DNA from: Ampullaceana balthica
Taxonomy: Eukaryota > Mollusca > Gastropoda > Lymnaeidae
DNA length: 64,000 bases
Reading direction: 5' to 3'
NCBI GenBank assembly: GCA_944989445.1
Contig: CALYLW010000424.1
Coordinates: 1-64,000 of the forward strand
A model generated the notes under the pieces. That model saw only the letters and a program-made list of their open reading frames with translations. It ran no database searches and was not told the DNA's origin. This document shows, one piece after another, positions 42,690 through 53,487 of the stretch. The position numbers were made by a program, and so were the translations under genes. How positions within the stretch are numbered: the first letter of the stretch is position 1; each line of letters starts with the position of its first letter.

Positions 42690-43430
42690 TCGTCTCTAGT
42701 GGGATGCGGGAGGGGGGGCGGGCCGCCCCGGGTGACACCATCAGGGGGGTAGACAAACAAAATCTAAAATTTTACTGTGTACGATTTTATGTCAAAAAGA
42801 AAGAGACGACAAATGTTTTTCACTTTAAAAAATTACGAAATGCAATGAAATACGTTAAATGCGAAATCTTATTGATAAAAAAAAACAAACCCGTAAAAAC
42901 AAAGTTTTTGACTATAAATCCCTTATATATGAGACATAACTAACAGTATTGATAATTTCAAACCCTACAAACATTTAAAGACTGAATCTGTCTAACTCAA
43001 CTTTACTTCATAACCCTGGAGGGGGGGGTGGGAGAGGGTGAAAAGTCTGATCACCGATTCGCTTGACCAAGCACAGCGTGACACTTAAAATGTAAACAAA
43101 AGCACGCGGTACTTCGATGGGTCGCCTCAACGCGTCAACTCAAACTTTCACGTGGACAAAAAAACAATAACAAACAGTGAATTTGAATTACATACCTCAT
43201 ATAAGGATAAACTAAAAATGCATTAATTTAATTAAGGTACGTTCGATCGATCTGAAATTGTGATACGATGCATTGTTAGGTGAGACGGGCCCGTGTGCCA
43301 ATTTTCAGCTCGATCGGATCACGGTAAGTGGGTCATTTTTTACTTTTGTTTTTCTGCTCGCCCGCTCATGAGATGACGACAGACAGACAGAGACGGCCGC
43401 GTAGTTAATATAAGGGATTTAAAAATATCA
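42690..43430. repeat. Composite repeat: MITE-like end plus Helitron-type module
   Basis: Starts CAGTGTCGTCTCTAGTGGGA with a GGGTGACACCAT block like the repeats at 18480 and 44709. The stretch 42880-42935 matches, inverted, the ACGGGTTTTT/AAGGATTTATAGTC end of the Helitron unit. 43200-43425 is another ATGCATTGTT module ending at TAATATAAGGGATTT. Confidence 0.6.
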
Positions 43431-43486
43431 GTTCACATGCAATAATAAAACAGTCGAAACAAACTTTTTTCATTTTATTGAGTTCC

Positions 43487-43697
43487 ATAACCTCGTGGTC
43501 GTAGAGGGTTATAATGTTTTCATTAGAACTTTCTGGGGCCTTGGTAGACCCTGGCGCCGCCTTTCTCATCTCCAGGTCAGCGGAGGACTATTTAGCGGTA
43601 GTCATTCTTTAACATTTTTATTGTGGCTTTAACGTGGGCTAGATCCCACGCCCCTCAGCTTGTGAGGCGAGCGCACCATTGACATCGCTATCCAGCC
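43487..43697 (-). mobile_element. tRNA-Val-like SINE, copy 2
   Basis: The complement starts GGCTGGATAGCGATGTCAAT, has CGCCTCACAAGCTGAGGGGC (anticodon-arm-like, CAC) and GGGATCTAGCCCA (B box). The body contains GGTCTACCAAGGCCCC and ends near the CCACGAGGTTA motif shared with copy 1. Confidence 0.8.
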
Positions 43698-43699
43698 TT

Positions 43700-44708
43700 C
43701 AACAAACTACAATAAAACAATTTTAAAAAATAAATAAATAAATAAACTGGAGAAAGAATAAAAAAGGCTGGACATGAAAGAGACGGTGTCTTGTGTTTTA
43801 AATGAAATAAAACCAACTGGGCTTTGACATACCGACCCCATGGAGTAAGCTGGTGAGACGAACCACACCTGACTACTCCTTCTACTACATTGAGGCGGGG
43901 GATACGATTTTTCTCCAAAAAAAAATCAAAAGTTGGGTTTTACTTGTTGTTGTTTTTGTATTTTTAGACGAAAATTATGTATAAAATGTCTTTGAGTTAA
44001 TATTTGTGTTCTATTTATATTAATTAAAGGCGTGTAAACATGCATACTTATGTTAATATAATGTACTCTAGGAAACTTAATTTTTTTTAGCATAGGTGTT
44101 TTTTTTAAAAATAACTTTTAAAAAGAATTTAATTATTTTCACACGAAAACATTTAGGTATTGTTGATTTCGCATAAAACGATTTTGACTGATAGATCGCT
44201 TGATGCGTACGTTCGGCAGCCGAAGTAAAGTTGATTTTGAATGACGCCGATCTGCACTACACCCTTGCAACTGCAGCGACGAATGTTTAACGTTGAGAAA
44301 CATCTGGTCTGACCATTATAAAACATATTATTGAAGATATAAATCTTTTATATTAAAGTATTTTGTCTACAATTCATTATTCCATTTTCTTGCTGGAGTA
44401 AAGGTAAGCAAGTGAATCCCTTTTTAAAATTTTGTTAAAAGAGGGAAAGATAATGAGAATTTACTGGAATTATTTTTTAGTCAAAATGCCACGTTGTACC
44501 TTTTCCGGCTTAAATACTACTTTAATAATGATTGACTTTAATTTCGAAAATTACAAAAGTAAACCAAATTACACTTAGATTTAGGACCCGCTCAAAAATT
44601 AGACGAAATGTTTAAAAAAATAGTAAACGATTTTTAAGTATGACAGACAAGACATAAGTTTTTGAAAAAGTCATTCAATTAATTAATAAACTAATTTTTT
44701 AAGGTCAA
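43700..44708. other. AT-rich intergenic DNA, nothing recognised
   Basis: No open frame with family resemblance and no repeat copy identified. Confidence 0.45.
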
Positions 44709-45135
44709 GGCCTGTCGTACATATGTTGGGAACATTTTCCTTCCTTAAATTGTTGTCATGTGTCATTACAGAGCGCACGATGAAAGAGCGACGAAAAATG
44801 CGTGCAAACATAACTGCGCTATGCATCGTTTGTAGTCCATCTTGAAACATTAGCATCTTTTAGAACAATCGCCTCCAAACTTTATCTGCTCTCTTTTTTT
44901 GTGTACTATTTTACGAATCGCCGTCACGAAATTAATTAGTAAGATACACTAAGCTGTGGCGTCAATGGGGGTGCGAGGGGCGCGGACCACACCGGGTGAC
45001 ACCATGACAAGGGGTGACACCAAAATTTAAAATAATGTATGTTCCCGTTATTTGGCACTGAATGACTTGAATGAGTTCTATGAGTTAAGTCGTTATGGGG
45101 TGACACAATAAGCTAACGCACCGAATGACATCAAC
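44709..45135 (+). repeat. Dispersed repeat with hAT-like MITE ends, copy 2
   Basis: Inverse copy of 18480-18965, including GTTGGGAACATTTTCCTTCC, AGAACAATCGCCTCCAA, GCTGTGGCGTCAATGGGG and CACCGGGTGACACCATG. Confidence 0.7.
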
Positions 45136-45214
45136 CTCAGATACGCCTCTGCTAAAGAATACTAAACTATTAAATCGATGAAATAAACTGTGTTCTAAAA
45201 AACATCTTAGACGC

Positions 45215-45870
45215 ATATTACCACGTTTTTATTGACCCGCTTTCGTTCCTGTCTCTCTGTCTGTCCCAAAATTTCAAATTTGCCAACGTAAAATTAAACC
45301 ACTTTTAATTATCCTAGATATCTCAAAATTTTACCACAGATAGATCTTGGATGACAATGCATTATATCAAATTTTCAGATCGGTCGAATATACCATAATT
45401 AAAGTAATACATTTTTTTAGTTATCTCTTTATAAGCATCTCTATCCGTCTGCTATTGTTTACATTCACATGCCGAGTTCACCCCGTGACCTTATCCCCGT
45501 GGTATTATAACGTTGGGCGAGCGCTGATGATGTGTTTGGTAAAATAATTAGAGGTAAAAAAAAAGATGTTTAAAAACCACGTTGTTTTAAGTGGACTAAA
45601 GAAAGAAAATAAATAGAGGTAAAAAAGGATTTTTAAAAACCAATTTTTTATAAGTATACTAAAAAGAAGAAAATAATTTAAAACTTATAAGTTCAAGTAC
45701 TTTGATTTAATATGACTAAAAAAGTAGGGCTGGCGCTTATGACGTTTTACATATGCTGTTCACTCATGATCTCACTTACAGATCCCTCTTATGCCTTCTA
45801 AATTATAAATCTTTAATTTTTATACCAACATCCGCCCAAAGTTTTTAGTCATATATTTGTTTGTCAATAT
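45215..45870. repeat. Dispersed repeats in head-to-head arrangement
   Basis: 45215-45590 is the reverse complement of the family at 25385 and 47290. 45548-45870 matches 46990-47170 (AAATTATAAATCTTTAATTT, GTTTTTAGTCATAT). The two parts face each other, giving a loose palindrome just left of the hAT element. Confidence 0.65.
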
Positions 45871-46739
45871 TTGGATTTTAAAAAATTTTGAAATAGAATG
45901 GTTAAAATTTCTTAAACGTTTACTAAATTATAATGAGGGGCCCTCAGCTCTAACAGAATGAAAAATATAATTTTAATGCCCTATAGCAGTGGTCCCCAAC
46001 CTGGGGATGTGCGTGGTGGTCCGCGAGCAAAGGAACATTAAATTATTTACATTTTTTCTTAAAGTGGTGTATTTCTCTAGGGATTGTGCGTCTTTCCATA
46101 CACAAGATGGAAAAGCTTGTTACCCGTTTTGGCGGCACCTCGTCCAAAGAACACCAATGACACATTAGCGCAGAGCGGACAATCGCCTACAATCAATCTT
46201 TACGCTCTCATGTCGGCGCTCTTATGTCGGCATTCTTATCACGGAACTTTTATGTATGCGCTCTTTTGTGTTGCGTGATTTGGATGGGTCGCCCATGTTG
46301 GCAAGCTGATCAACTTTACTACTTCTATTTCCATTTTTTCCTATTTCGTTTTTGTGTTCCTAAATTTCATTGATATCTCATCAACGAAGGTATTCGAAAA
46401 TGTCTTCTAGTGACGTTATCGTTATTATTCCAAGAGTGTTACTTGAATCAAAAACAGCTATAAAGTAAGTTTAAATTATTTAATTCATTTTTATGCTTTA
46501 AGTTTTAAATAAGTTCTTAGACTTATAGTGTCAATGAAATTCACATGTTAAGAAAAACAACATTGTGGGAACGGCGAGTGAACAAAGGCATTTTTGATAT
46601 GTTTCAAACATTAGCGGGGATTCTAGGCGAGACTGAGCTGAGCACTCTTTGTCCCAGTTGGCGCACGATCACCTGCCTTTGCTTTAAAAAGAGTTTGATC
46701 GCTACTCCCAAGCACAAAAGACCCAAGAACTGGTAGGGA

Positions 46740-46930
46740 ATGGATCCGTGACCCATTTGTCAACAAACCAGGCAAATCTAGCATGACTGTGCAAGAAGAA
46801 GTTGAACTGCATCAGTTTACAAATGACGGTGGCCTTAAAACTACGTTCGAGAAAACAACTCTTTCAGTCTTCTGAATAAAAATCATGGCGGAATATCTTG
46901 AGATTGCCACCAAAGCAATTAAATCCATAT
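46740..46930 (+). pseudogene. hAT transposase C-region fragment (ZBED5-like)
   Basis: Reads IRDPFVNKPGKSSMTVQEEV, ELHQFTNDGGLKTTFEK, then after a frame slip IKIMAEYLEIATKAIKSI and IREKLGF. The same protein family and segment is found, more decayed, at 6411-6790. No full frame remains. Confidence 0.75.
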
Positions 46931-46984
46931 TGCCATCTATCCGTGAGAAGCTGGGTTTTCTGCAGTGACAGCAACGAAGACAAA

Positions 46985-47695
46985 GCAGCGGAATAAATAT
47001 AAGTAAAAAAAAAGATTTTAAAAAACCACGTTTTTATAAACGGACTAAAAACGGGTGCTTATGAGGATTAACATATGCAGCTCACTCATACTTTCACTTA
47101 TAGATTTCTCCTTTGCCTTCTAAATTATAAATCTTTAATTTTTATACCAATTACCCACCCCACGTTTTTAGTCATATTAAATTAAAGTACTTGAACTTAT
47201 AAGTTTTAAATTATTTTCTTCTTTTTAGTCCGCTTATAAAAACGTGGTTTTTAAAAATCTTTTTTTTAACTTATATTTATTGTATTCTTTTGTGGACTAC
47301 ACTTATATCAACCTGGTTTTTAAAAATATTTTTTTACCCCTATTTATTTTACCAAACAACTCACAAGCGCCCGCCCAACGTTTTAAAAACATTGTGATAT
47401 TGTCACGGGGTGAACTCACGGATGTCAACAAAAGCAGACGGTATAGATGCTTATATATAGACTATAGATAAACTAAAAAGCTCATTAATTTAATAACGAT
47501 ACATTCAATCAATCTGAAATTTTGATACAATGCATTGTCATCCAAGATCTATCTGTGGTAAAATTTTCAGATCTCTAGAGGACCATCAGAAGTGGTTCAA
47601 TTTTACGTTGGCAGATTTGGAAAAATCTTGGACAAACCAACAAACCAACAAATGGGAACGAAAGCGAGTTAATAAAAACGTGGTAATAAAAAGGA
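46985..47695. repeat. Repeat nested in the hAT element
   Basis: 46985-47290 matches the 45548-45870 family; 47290-47695 matches 25385-25865 (CGCCCAACGTTTTAA, CAATCTGAAATTTTGATACA, AAGTGGTTCAATTTTACG, GGTAATAAAAAGG). It separates transposase remnants, so it was inserted after the hAT. Confidence 0.7.
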
Positions 47696-48112
47696 CAAAA
47701 GCAGCACACTTCGGGTGTCATTGCCTCCCATTAGCCCCAGATGGAATAATCTCTTTGCAGAGAAACAAGCTCAGGGTTCTCATTGATATAACATCCTAAT
47801 AAATTAAAATATTAAATAATGTTTATTTCACGTTTTCTGTAACTGTATAATATTTTGAAGGCAAGTTTAAGTACAATTAAATTAAAACTATAAAATCAAT
47901 ACAATCTAAAATACCTGTATAGACAATCAACGCAGCCGCACACTTCCCCCACCCCCCAACACATTCCCCACCCACCCTTACCCACCCCCCCCCCGGTTAG
48001 TGAGCCGCGTTAAAATTATCAAACTTTTAATGGTCCGTGGCGTTAAAATGGTTTGGGGACCACTGCCCTATAGTCTTTTATTATAGGCAATAACGATTTT
48101 ATATTCAAAGTT

Positions 48113-49417
48113 TTGTCGAAATGCGGAGCAGAACCGTTTGTCAGAAAGGCACAGCTCTTATTACAACTACAGCCTGTGCCCCCCGCCTACGCAGTTATCT
48201 GGATCCTGGACGCATTGGAGGGGCGTGCCCGCCAGGAAGTGTTCGATCGGGCACCTGACGAGATAAACACCCCTGAGAAACTGCTACGTTTCATAATACA
48301 AAGATGGGGTGAGCAGAGAGACATCACCACCCCTACTCAACGCTTGATGAGAGAGGACCTCTCTGACGTCGCCGACCCTGCCCAGCCTCTGACAGTACCA
48401 CCTCCAGATCTCACATTTACATACCTTACGCCACACCTACTGGCCTACATCAACCAGCAGGTCGCGGCTGTGGAAGATAGGCTCCACCTCTCCATACAAC
48501 AGCACCGAGGGGACATGGACGCTAACGGTGTCCACTTTCCACCAGCACCCAGACATACAAAGTCAAACAAGCGGAGATCCCGTCACCGACAAAAGGTATG
48601 TCTGTGGTGTGATAGAAAGGGCCATGTTGAGGTTGAGTGCCATGCTAAGAGGAAATACCTCGCTCACCACCACGACTCACCTCAATTCAGGACAACCCCA
48701 GGTCTACCTGGTTACCAGGAAACTGTGGCACAGACAGCGTCACCCTGTGCACCCCGCCAAGATGGCAGGAACCTGGTGACCAGTCACAACACACATAACT
48801 GTCAGCACCCAACACGGAAGCCAAATCGTGTGTGGCGCAACAGGTCACCTCATACACCGAGGTGCAGTGTAGACACGCATTGTTATACGGCCTGCCACGT
48901 AGAGATCAAAGAACGGTCAACCAAGCGCCGAAACCCCTTGACTCGGTGGGGATTTTACAGTGGATCTCAAACTCAAGAGATCCCACTACGCAACAAGACA
49001 ACCCAGCGGAGAGATTGCCTTCAGCGTCGATTACCTACAGAGGAGGGCTGCAAGGCAAAACATGTGCCTGTGCCGCCAGCTGTCTACCGTAAAGAAATCA
49101 CAAGGGATTCTCACAAAGACCCTATTCGAACCAGGAGACAGGGTTACCGGCCTAGGAAGAAACCCCCGACGGCAGATAAAAACTCCAACAGCTCTACACC
49201 AGCGTGCACGGTGTTGAGAGAGCCTGCCACGGCCAAACGGGGTCAAGACAGTGATGACCTGGGTCGTGGATCCAAAGGTCAAACGGGTGTGACCACAACA
49301 CACCACGACCACGCGCCTAGGTTCACGCTCACTCATCAGGTCAGCAACAAACCAGAGGACACGGCGCCACCAGAAGACCCTGGCTATGACGCTGACCACG
49401 CAAGAGATGGACAGTAG
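48113..49417 (+). CDS. Retrotransposon Gag-like protein with CCHC knuckle
   Basis: A 434-codon frame; the first three codons are flanking DNA. The capsid-like part runs VRKAQLLLQLQPVPPAYAV and ALEGRARQEVFDRAPDEI, then LRFIIQRWGEQR. After a basic stretch (KRRSRHRQK) there is one zinc knuckle CLWCDRKGHVEVEC, fitting C-x2-C-x4-H-x4-C, the RNA-binding motif of retroelement Gag. The second half is basic and Pro/Thr-rich without recognised domains. Element 2 has a second copy. It is a transposon gene, not a host gene. Confidence 0.8.
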   Translation: MSKCGAEPFVRKAQLLLQLQPVPPAYAVIWILDALEGRARQEVFDRAPDEINTPEKLLRFIIQRWGEQRDITTPTQRLMREDLSDVADPAQPLTVPPPDLTFTYLTPHLLAYINQQVAAVEDRLHLSIQQHRGDMDANGVHFPPAPRHTKSNKRRSRHRQKVCLWCDRKGHVEVECHAKRKYLAHHHDSPQFRTTPGLPGYQETVAQTASPCAPRQDGRNLVTSHNTHNCQHPTRKPNRVWRNRSPHTPRCSVDTHCYTACHVEIKERSTKRRNPLTRWGFYSGSQTQEIPLRNKTTQRRDCLQRRLPTEEGCKAKHVPVPPAVYRKEITRDSHKDPIRTRRQGYRPRKKPPTADKNSNSSTPACTVLREPATAKRGQDSDDLGRGSKGQTGVTTTHHDHAPRFTLTHQVSNKPEDTAPPEDPGYDADHARDGQ

Positions 49418-50110
49418 GACAGGTCACAGGCGGGATAAGGCAACCTCCACAAGCCAAGCCACGAAGATCACTTATGCTGCGGTCTTTAAACAACGATGTC
49501 GCGACAACCTAGCGAGATTAAGTCAATGACGTTTAGATGTTTTTGTTTCAATATCATATTTATGTACTGTTATTTTAGATATACATATTTGTAATAACAT
49601 ATATTCTTAATCACAGAAAATTACTTAGGTACGTTACTAAGAGAAACGTATCCCCTATGAGTGTATATATGTATATATGTATTACATACTATATAATAGT
49701 ATATATTATATTTTACCAGCGAGGGCGCTGGCATTCAGGGGCCTGTGGAAACTGTAGCCGTCTGCTAGAGTTAAACCCCAGTAGTCCGTCACTGCAGGTT
49801 CACTCCAGCCCTCGATGTGACTGGAGTTCGACACGCCAGCGGGCCAGTAACACTGTCCCTTGTCTGTATGAGAGATTGTAAGAATGTGGTAGTGTGCACA
49901 CCCACACAGCGCCGCACCATGTGCACCGCACCGAGATGCACTAGCTGGTATGGGAGGAGAAAGGAAATAGAGAGAAGAAAAGACAGTTGAGTGTGCCAAG
50001 GACAGCTGTTCCATTTGTATTATTGTTGTAAATAAAACTGTTGTATATCCTTGCCGGGTGAATTGAACTTTATTATTATTTTTAATTAACTTAGCCACCA
50101 CTCGGCTACA
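48122..50110 (+). mobile_element. Gag-only LTR retrotransposon 1, 5'-truncated
   Basis: Homology to element 2 begins at 48122, inside gag, so the 5' LTR, primer site and gag start are lost. It contains gag to 49417, an A/T-rich 3' segment, a purine-rich stretch ending GGAAAC, and the 3' LTR (49753-50110). No protease, reverse transcriptase or integrase is present, so it needed proteins from another element. Confidence 0.8.
49753..50110 (+). repeat. LTR A (3' LTR of element 1)
   Basis: 358 bp, starting TGTAGCC and ending GGCTACA, a 7-bp inverted pair. It is clearly more diverged from LTRs B and C than those are from each other. It contains AATAAAACTG at about 50032, a likely polyadenylation signal. 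Confidence 0.9.
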
Positions 50111-50116
50111 GTTTAC

Positions 50117-50462
50117 TGTAGCCGTCTGCTAGAGTTAAACATCAGCAGTCCGCCTTAGTGACTGGAGTTCACCACGCCAGCGGGCCAGTAATACACTGCC
50201 CCTGGTCTGTGTGAGATGTTGATTAAGAATGTGGTAGTGTGCACACCCACACAGCTGCACACCCACACAGCGCCGCACCATGTGCACCGCACCGAGATGC
50301 ACTGGGAAGGAGAGAGAGAATGACAGTTTGATGCGCGAGAGAGAAGGAAGTGTGCAGGGACAGCTGTTCCATTTTGGGGTGAAATAAAACTGTTTGATAT
50401 CCTAGCCCAGTGAATTGGACTTTGTTATTGTGTTAAATTAACTTAGCCACCACACGGCTACA
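50117..50462 (+). repeat. LTR B (5' LTR of element 2)
   Basis: 346 bp, TGTAGCC...GGCTACA, with GAAATAAAACTG at about 50382 as a probable polyadenylation signal. Confidence 0.92.
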
Positions 50463-50485
50463 GTTTGGCGTCGTCGGCAGGATTC
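50463..50485 (+). promoter_or_regulatory. Primer-binding site candidate
   Basis: Right after LTR B: GTT then TGGCGTCGTCGGCAGGATT. Starting with TGG three bases after the LTR is standard for a tRNA primer site. I cannot name the tRNA. Confidence 0.65.
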
Positions 50486-50541
50486 ACTTGAGGTAGGGAT
50501 ATCAGTGTTATAACTACAACAGTCTTTTCAATCCGAAAAGA

Positions 50542-51896
50542 ATGGAACAAGTAGAGCAGTTCACTCGTCTGCCCGAGCTACCTAGGTTCACGGGTGAGAG
50601 CGGAGCAGAACCGTTTGTCAGAAAGGCACAGCTCTTATTACAATTACAGCCTGTGCCCCCCTGCCTACGCAGTTATCTGGATCCTGGACGCATTGGAGGG
50701 GCGTGCCCGCCAGGAAGTGTTCGATCGGGCACCTGACGAGATAAACACCCCTGAGAAACTGCTACGTTTCATAATACAAAGATGGGGTGAGCAGAGAGAC
50801 GTCACCACCCCTACTCAACGCTCGATGAGAGAGGACCTCTCTGACTTCGCCGACCCTGCCCAGCCTCTGAAAGCACCGCCTCCAGACCTCACATTCACAC
50901 ACCTTACGCCACACCTACTGGCCTACATCAACCAGCAGGTCGCGGCTGTGGAAGATAGGCTCCACCTCTCCATACAACAGCGCCGAGGGGACATGGACGC
51001 CAACGGTGACCACTGTCCACCAGCACACAGACATCCCAAGTCAAATAAACGGCGATCCCGTCACCGACAAAAGGTATGTCTGTGGTGTGATAGAAAGGGC
51101 CATGTTGAGGTTGAGTGCCGTGCTAAGAGGAAATACCTCACTCACCACCACGACTCACCTCCATTCATGACAACCCCAGATCTACCTGGCTACCAGGAAA
51201 CTGTGGCTCAGACAGTGTCACCTTGTGCACCACAGAAAGATGGTAAGGACCGAGCAACCAAACTCAACACACATATCTGGCAGCAACCAACACGGAAGCC
51301 ACCTCGTGTGAGGCGCAACAGGTCACCTCATACACCGAGGCCCCGTGAGGACATGCACTGTGGTACGGCCTGCCGCGGCGAAATCAAGGAACGGCAAATC
51401 AAGCGCCGTAACAATTTGACCCAGTGGGGATTCAACAGCCCTAACCTCGCCAGAACGGTGTTTAGAGAGCCTGTCATTGTCGCCGAACAGGGGTCAAGAC
51501 AGAGATGATTTGGGTCGCAGATCCAAAGGTCAAACTGGTGTGACCTCAACACACCATGACCGCACACCCAAGCACACGCAGACTCATCAGTTCAGCAACA
51601 AGCCAGAGGGCACGGCTCCCCCAGAAGACCCCGGCTATGACACGGACCACGCAAGAAAGGGACAGGTCACGGCCGGGATAAGGCAACCTCCGCAAGCCAA
51701 GCCTCGAAGGTCCCTTATGCTGCAGTCCTCAATCCGTGACAAGGAGGTTTTCATCGTTTCTACAGTGCGACCCAGAGACAATCGACCCGATGCAGGGATA
51801 AACTTACCACTCCCGGTTGAACCGCGCAGATCAGCACGTATTGCTGAACGCGCAGACATTGACAAGTTGAGACATCCCCCAGAAAGAGACAAGTGA
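50542..51896 (+). pseudogene. Gag of element 2, two frameshifts
   Basis: Starts at ATG 50542 (MEQVEQFTRLPELPRFTGES). The frame breaks after QLQPVPP, where a C-run differs from element 1 by one base, continues in the next frame (50594-51508, with the same CCHC knuckle CLWCDRKGHVEVEC), and breaks again near 51490. The end (51477-51896) extends further than in element 1, with RRSARIAERADIDKL at the C-terminus. The broken frame in such a young copy fits an element mobilised in trans. Confidence 0.8.
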
Positions 51897-52202
51897 CCAA
51901 ACGTTGAAGGGACGTTTTTTTAAACAAATTGACTTCTGTTGTTGTTGTTTTTACTTTAGTAGAAATATGGTGTTGTGGTTATTTGTTAATGGTGATTTGT
52001 GACATGAATGGTCCTGATAGTGTGCATTTTAAAAAAAAAGTCTAATTATGGTGCCTATGTACTAATTAAATGTGATACATAACATATATTGTTAATCACA
52101 GAAAATTACTTAGGTACGGTACTAAGAGAAACGTATCCCCTATATATGTACTACATACTATAAATTATATTGTAGTATTTTACCAGCGAGGGCGCTGGCA
52201 TT

Positions 52203-52219
52203 CAGGGGCCTGGGGAAAC
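52203..52219 (+). promoter_or_regulatory. Polypurine tract before LTR C
   Basis: CAGGGGCCTGGGGAAAC directly before TGTAGCC; the equivalent before LTR A differs slightly. It is the likely plus-strand primer. Confidence 0.6.
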
Positions 52220-52566
52220 TGTAGCCGTCTGCTAGAGTTACACATCAGCAGTCCGCCTTAGTGACTGGAGTTCACCACGCCAGAGGGCCAGTAATACACT
52301 GCCCCTGGTCTGTGTGAGATGTTGATTAAGAATGTGGTAGTGTGCACACCCACACAGCTGCACAGCCCACACAGCGCCGCACCATGTGCACCGCACCGAG
52401 ATGCACTGGGAAGGAGAGAGAGAATGACAGTTTGATGCGCGAGAGAGAAGGAAGTGTGCAGGGACAGCTGTTCCATTTTGGGGTGAATTAAAACTGTTTG
52501 ATATCCTAGCCCAGTGAATTGGACTTTGTTATTGTGTTAAATTAACTTAGCCACCACACGGCTACA
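52220..52566 (+). repeat. LTR C (3' LTR of element 2)
   Basis: 347 bp, nearly identical to LTR B; differences seen include AGTTACACA for AGTTAAACA, CAGAGGGCC for CAGCGGGCC, one inserted base in the CACAGC run and GAATTAAAA for GAAATAAAA. Confidence 0.92.
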
Positions 52567-52716
52567 TATAGCTCATATTAGGAAAAAAATTATTTGGAGC
52601 CCCGGCCCACAAGAGTGTCAATTTAAATAATTGTTTCGCAACTTCCCAAAGTTTCATGCTTCTTCGTGCACAGGAAGATGGAGAATTAGCGTTGATTCAG
52701 TTTTATATAGCCCATA

Positions 52717-53487
52717 CAGTAATACCTCGAGATACGAGTTTAATTCGTTCCTTAACCTTGCTGGTATTTCAATTTGCTATTATCTCAAAGCAATTTTCCC
52801 CATTGAAATTATTTGAAATGCCATTAATCGTTCAAGCCCTAAAAATTTGCTACGCCTAATTGTTTTTTGTTACGTGTTTTTGAATAAGAAAAATGTATTT
52901 ATACATGACAAATATCGTATAAAAACATAATAAAAGAGAATGTAAAGCAACCAAAAAAAACTGGTTTTATAAAGTATACATACATATTTGTATTTTGGTC
53001 ACTTAAATGTAACTTACACACAACTTAAATGCTATTGTATGCTTAATTTTAGTCACTGTTTTTATCTTCACTGGTCTTTGCCTTTTTCACCGGATTCACA
53101 GTCCAAGGAGGTTTTTTTTCTTCCTCCCTTTCAGGATTCAGCGGAAATGAGTTAGGTAAGTGTCATTAAATAGCTCCGATGCACGACCAGTTGTAACTTT
53201 TTCGGGGTGTTTCTTTTCCACTAACTGTGAAACTCTCTCCCACATTCCCAAGATCCCTTTTATCTCACTTGTAGAGATAACCTCCTCCACCTCATGCTCT
53301 TGCTCAAAACGAATTTCTCGGAGAACCCCCGAATGCTCCTGCGACTGTAACTCTTGTAATTCCTCGGTCGTCAGTTCCCTAGAGTGCTCGTATCTCAAAT
53401 TTCGCTTTTATTTCAAAACAAAACTTCGTTCGTCCGACAGCTCGTATCTCAAATAACTCGTATGTTAGGGCACTCAAGGTACCACTG
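52717..53487 (-). mobile_element. Internally deleted Tigger (pogo) transposon
   Basis: Ends CAGTAATACCTCGAGATACG and the complement of GGTACCACTG (right), flanked by TA at 52715-52716 and 53488-53489, the pogo/Tigger target duplication. Both arms contain the complementary CTCGTATCTCAA/GAGATACGAG motifs. Only the transposase tail is kept. Confidence 0.85.
53138..53400 (-). pseudogene. Tigger transposase C-terminal fragment
   Basis: The minus strand reads ELTTEELQELQSQEHSGVL, VEEVISTSEIKGILGMWERV and LVEKKHPEKV, then ELFNDTYLTHFR, matching the C-terminal region of TIGD1-like transposases, which lies after the DDE core. The DNA-binding and catalytic domains are deleted. Confidence 0.75.

Larger units (their letters stand above)
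45987..48065 (+). mobile_element. hAT transposon with perfect target duplication
   Basis: Inverted ends CAGTGGTCCCCAACC and the complement of GGTTTGGGGACCACTG, flanked by identical 8-bp sequences CCCTATAG at 45979-45986 and 48066-48073. The 2079-bp body holds the end of a ZBED5-like transposase at 46740-46930. A later repeat insertion lies at 46985-47695. The GC-rich, C-run right arm (47940-47998) is part of the element. Confidence 0.9.
50117..52566 (+). mobile_element. Gag-only LTR retrotransposon 2, complete
   Basis: A 2450-bp element: LTR B, primer site, frameshifted gag, purine tract, LTR C. No pol region. The LTRs differ at about four positions in 347 bp, so the insertion is young. It abuts LTR A with only six bases (GTTTAC) between, and no target duplication is visible (right flank TATAG). 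Confidence 0.9.

Noticed and set aside
49031..50101. Minus-strand frames in the LTR/gag region
   Set aside because: Shadows of gag and the LTR; the plus strand carries the zinc knuckle, primer site and LTR ends.
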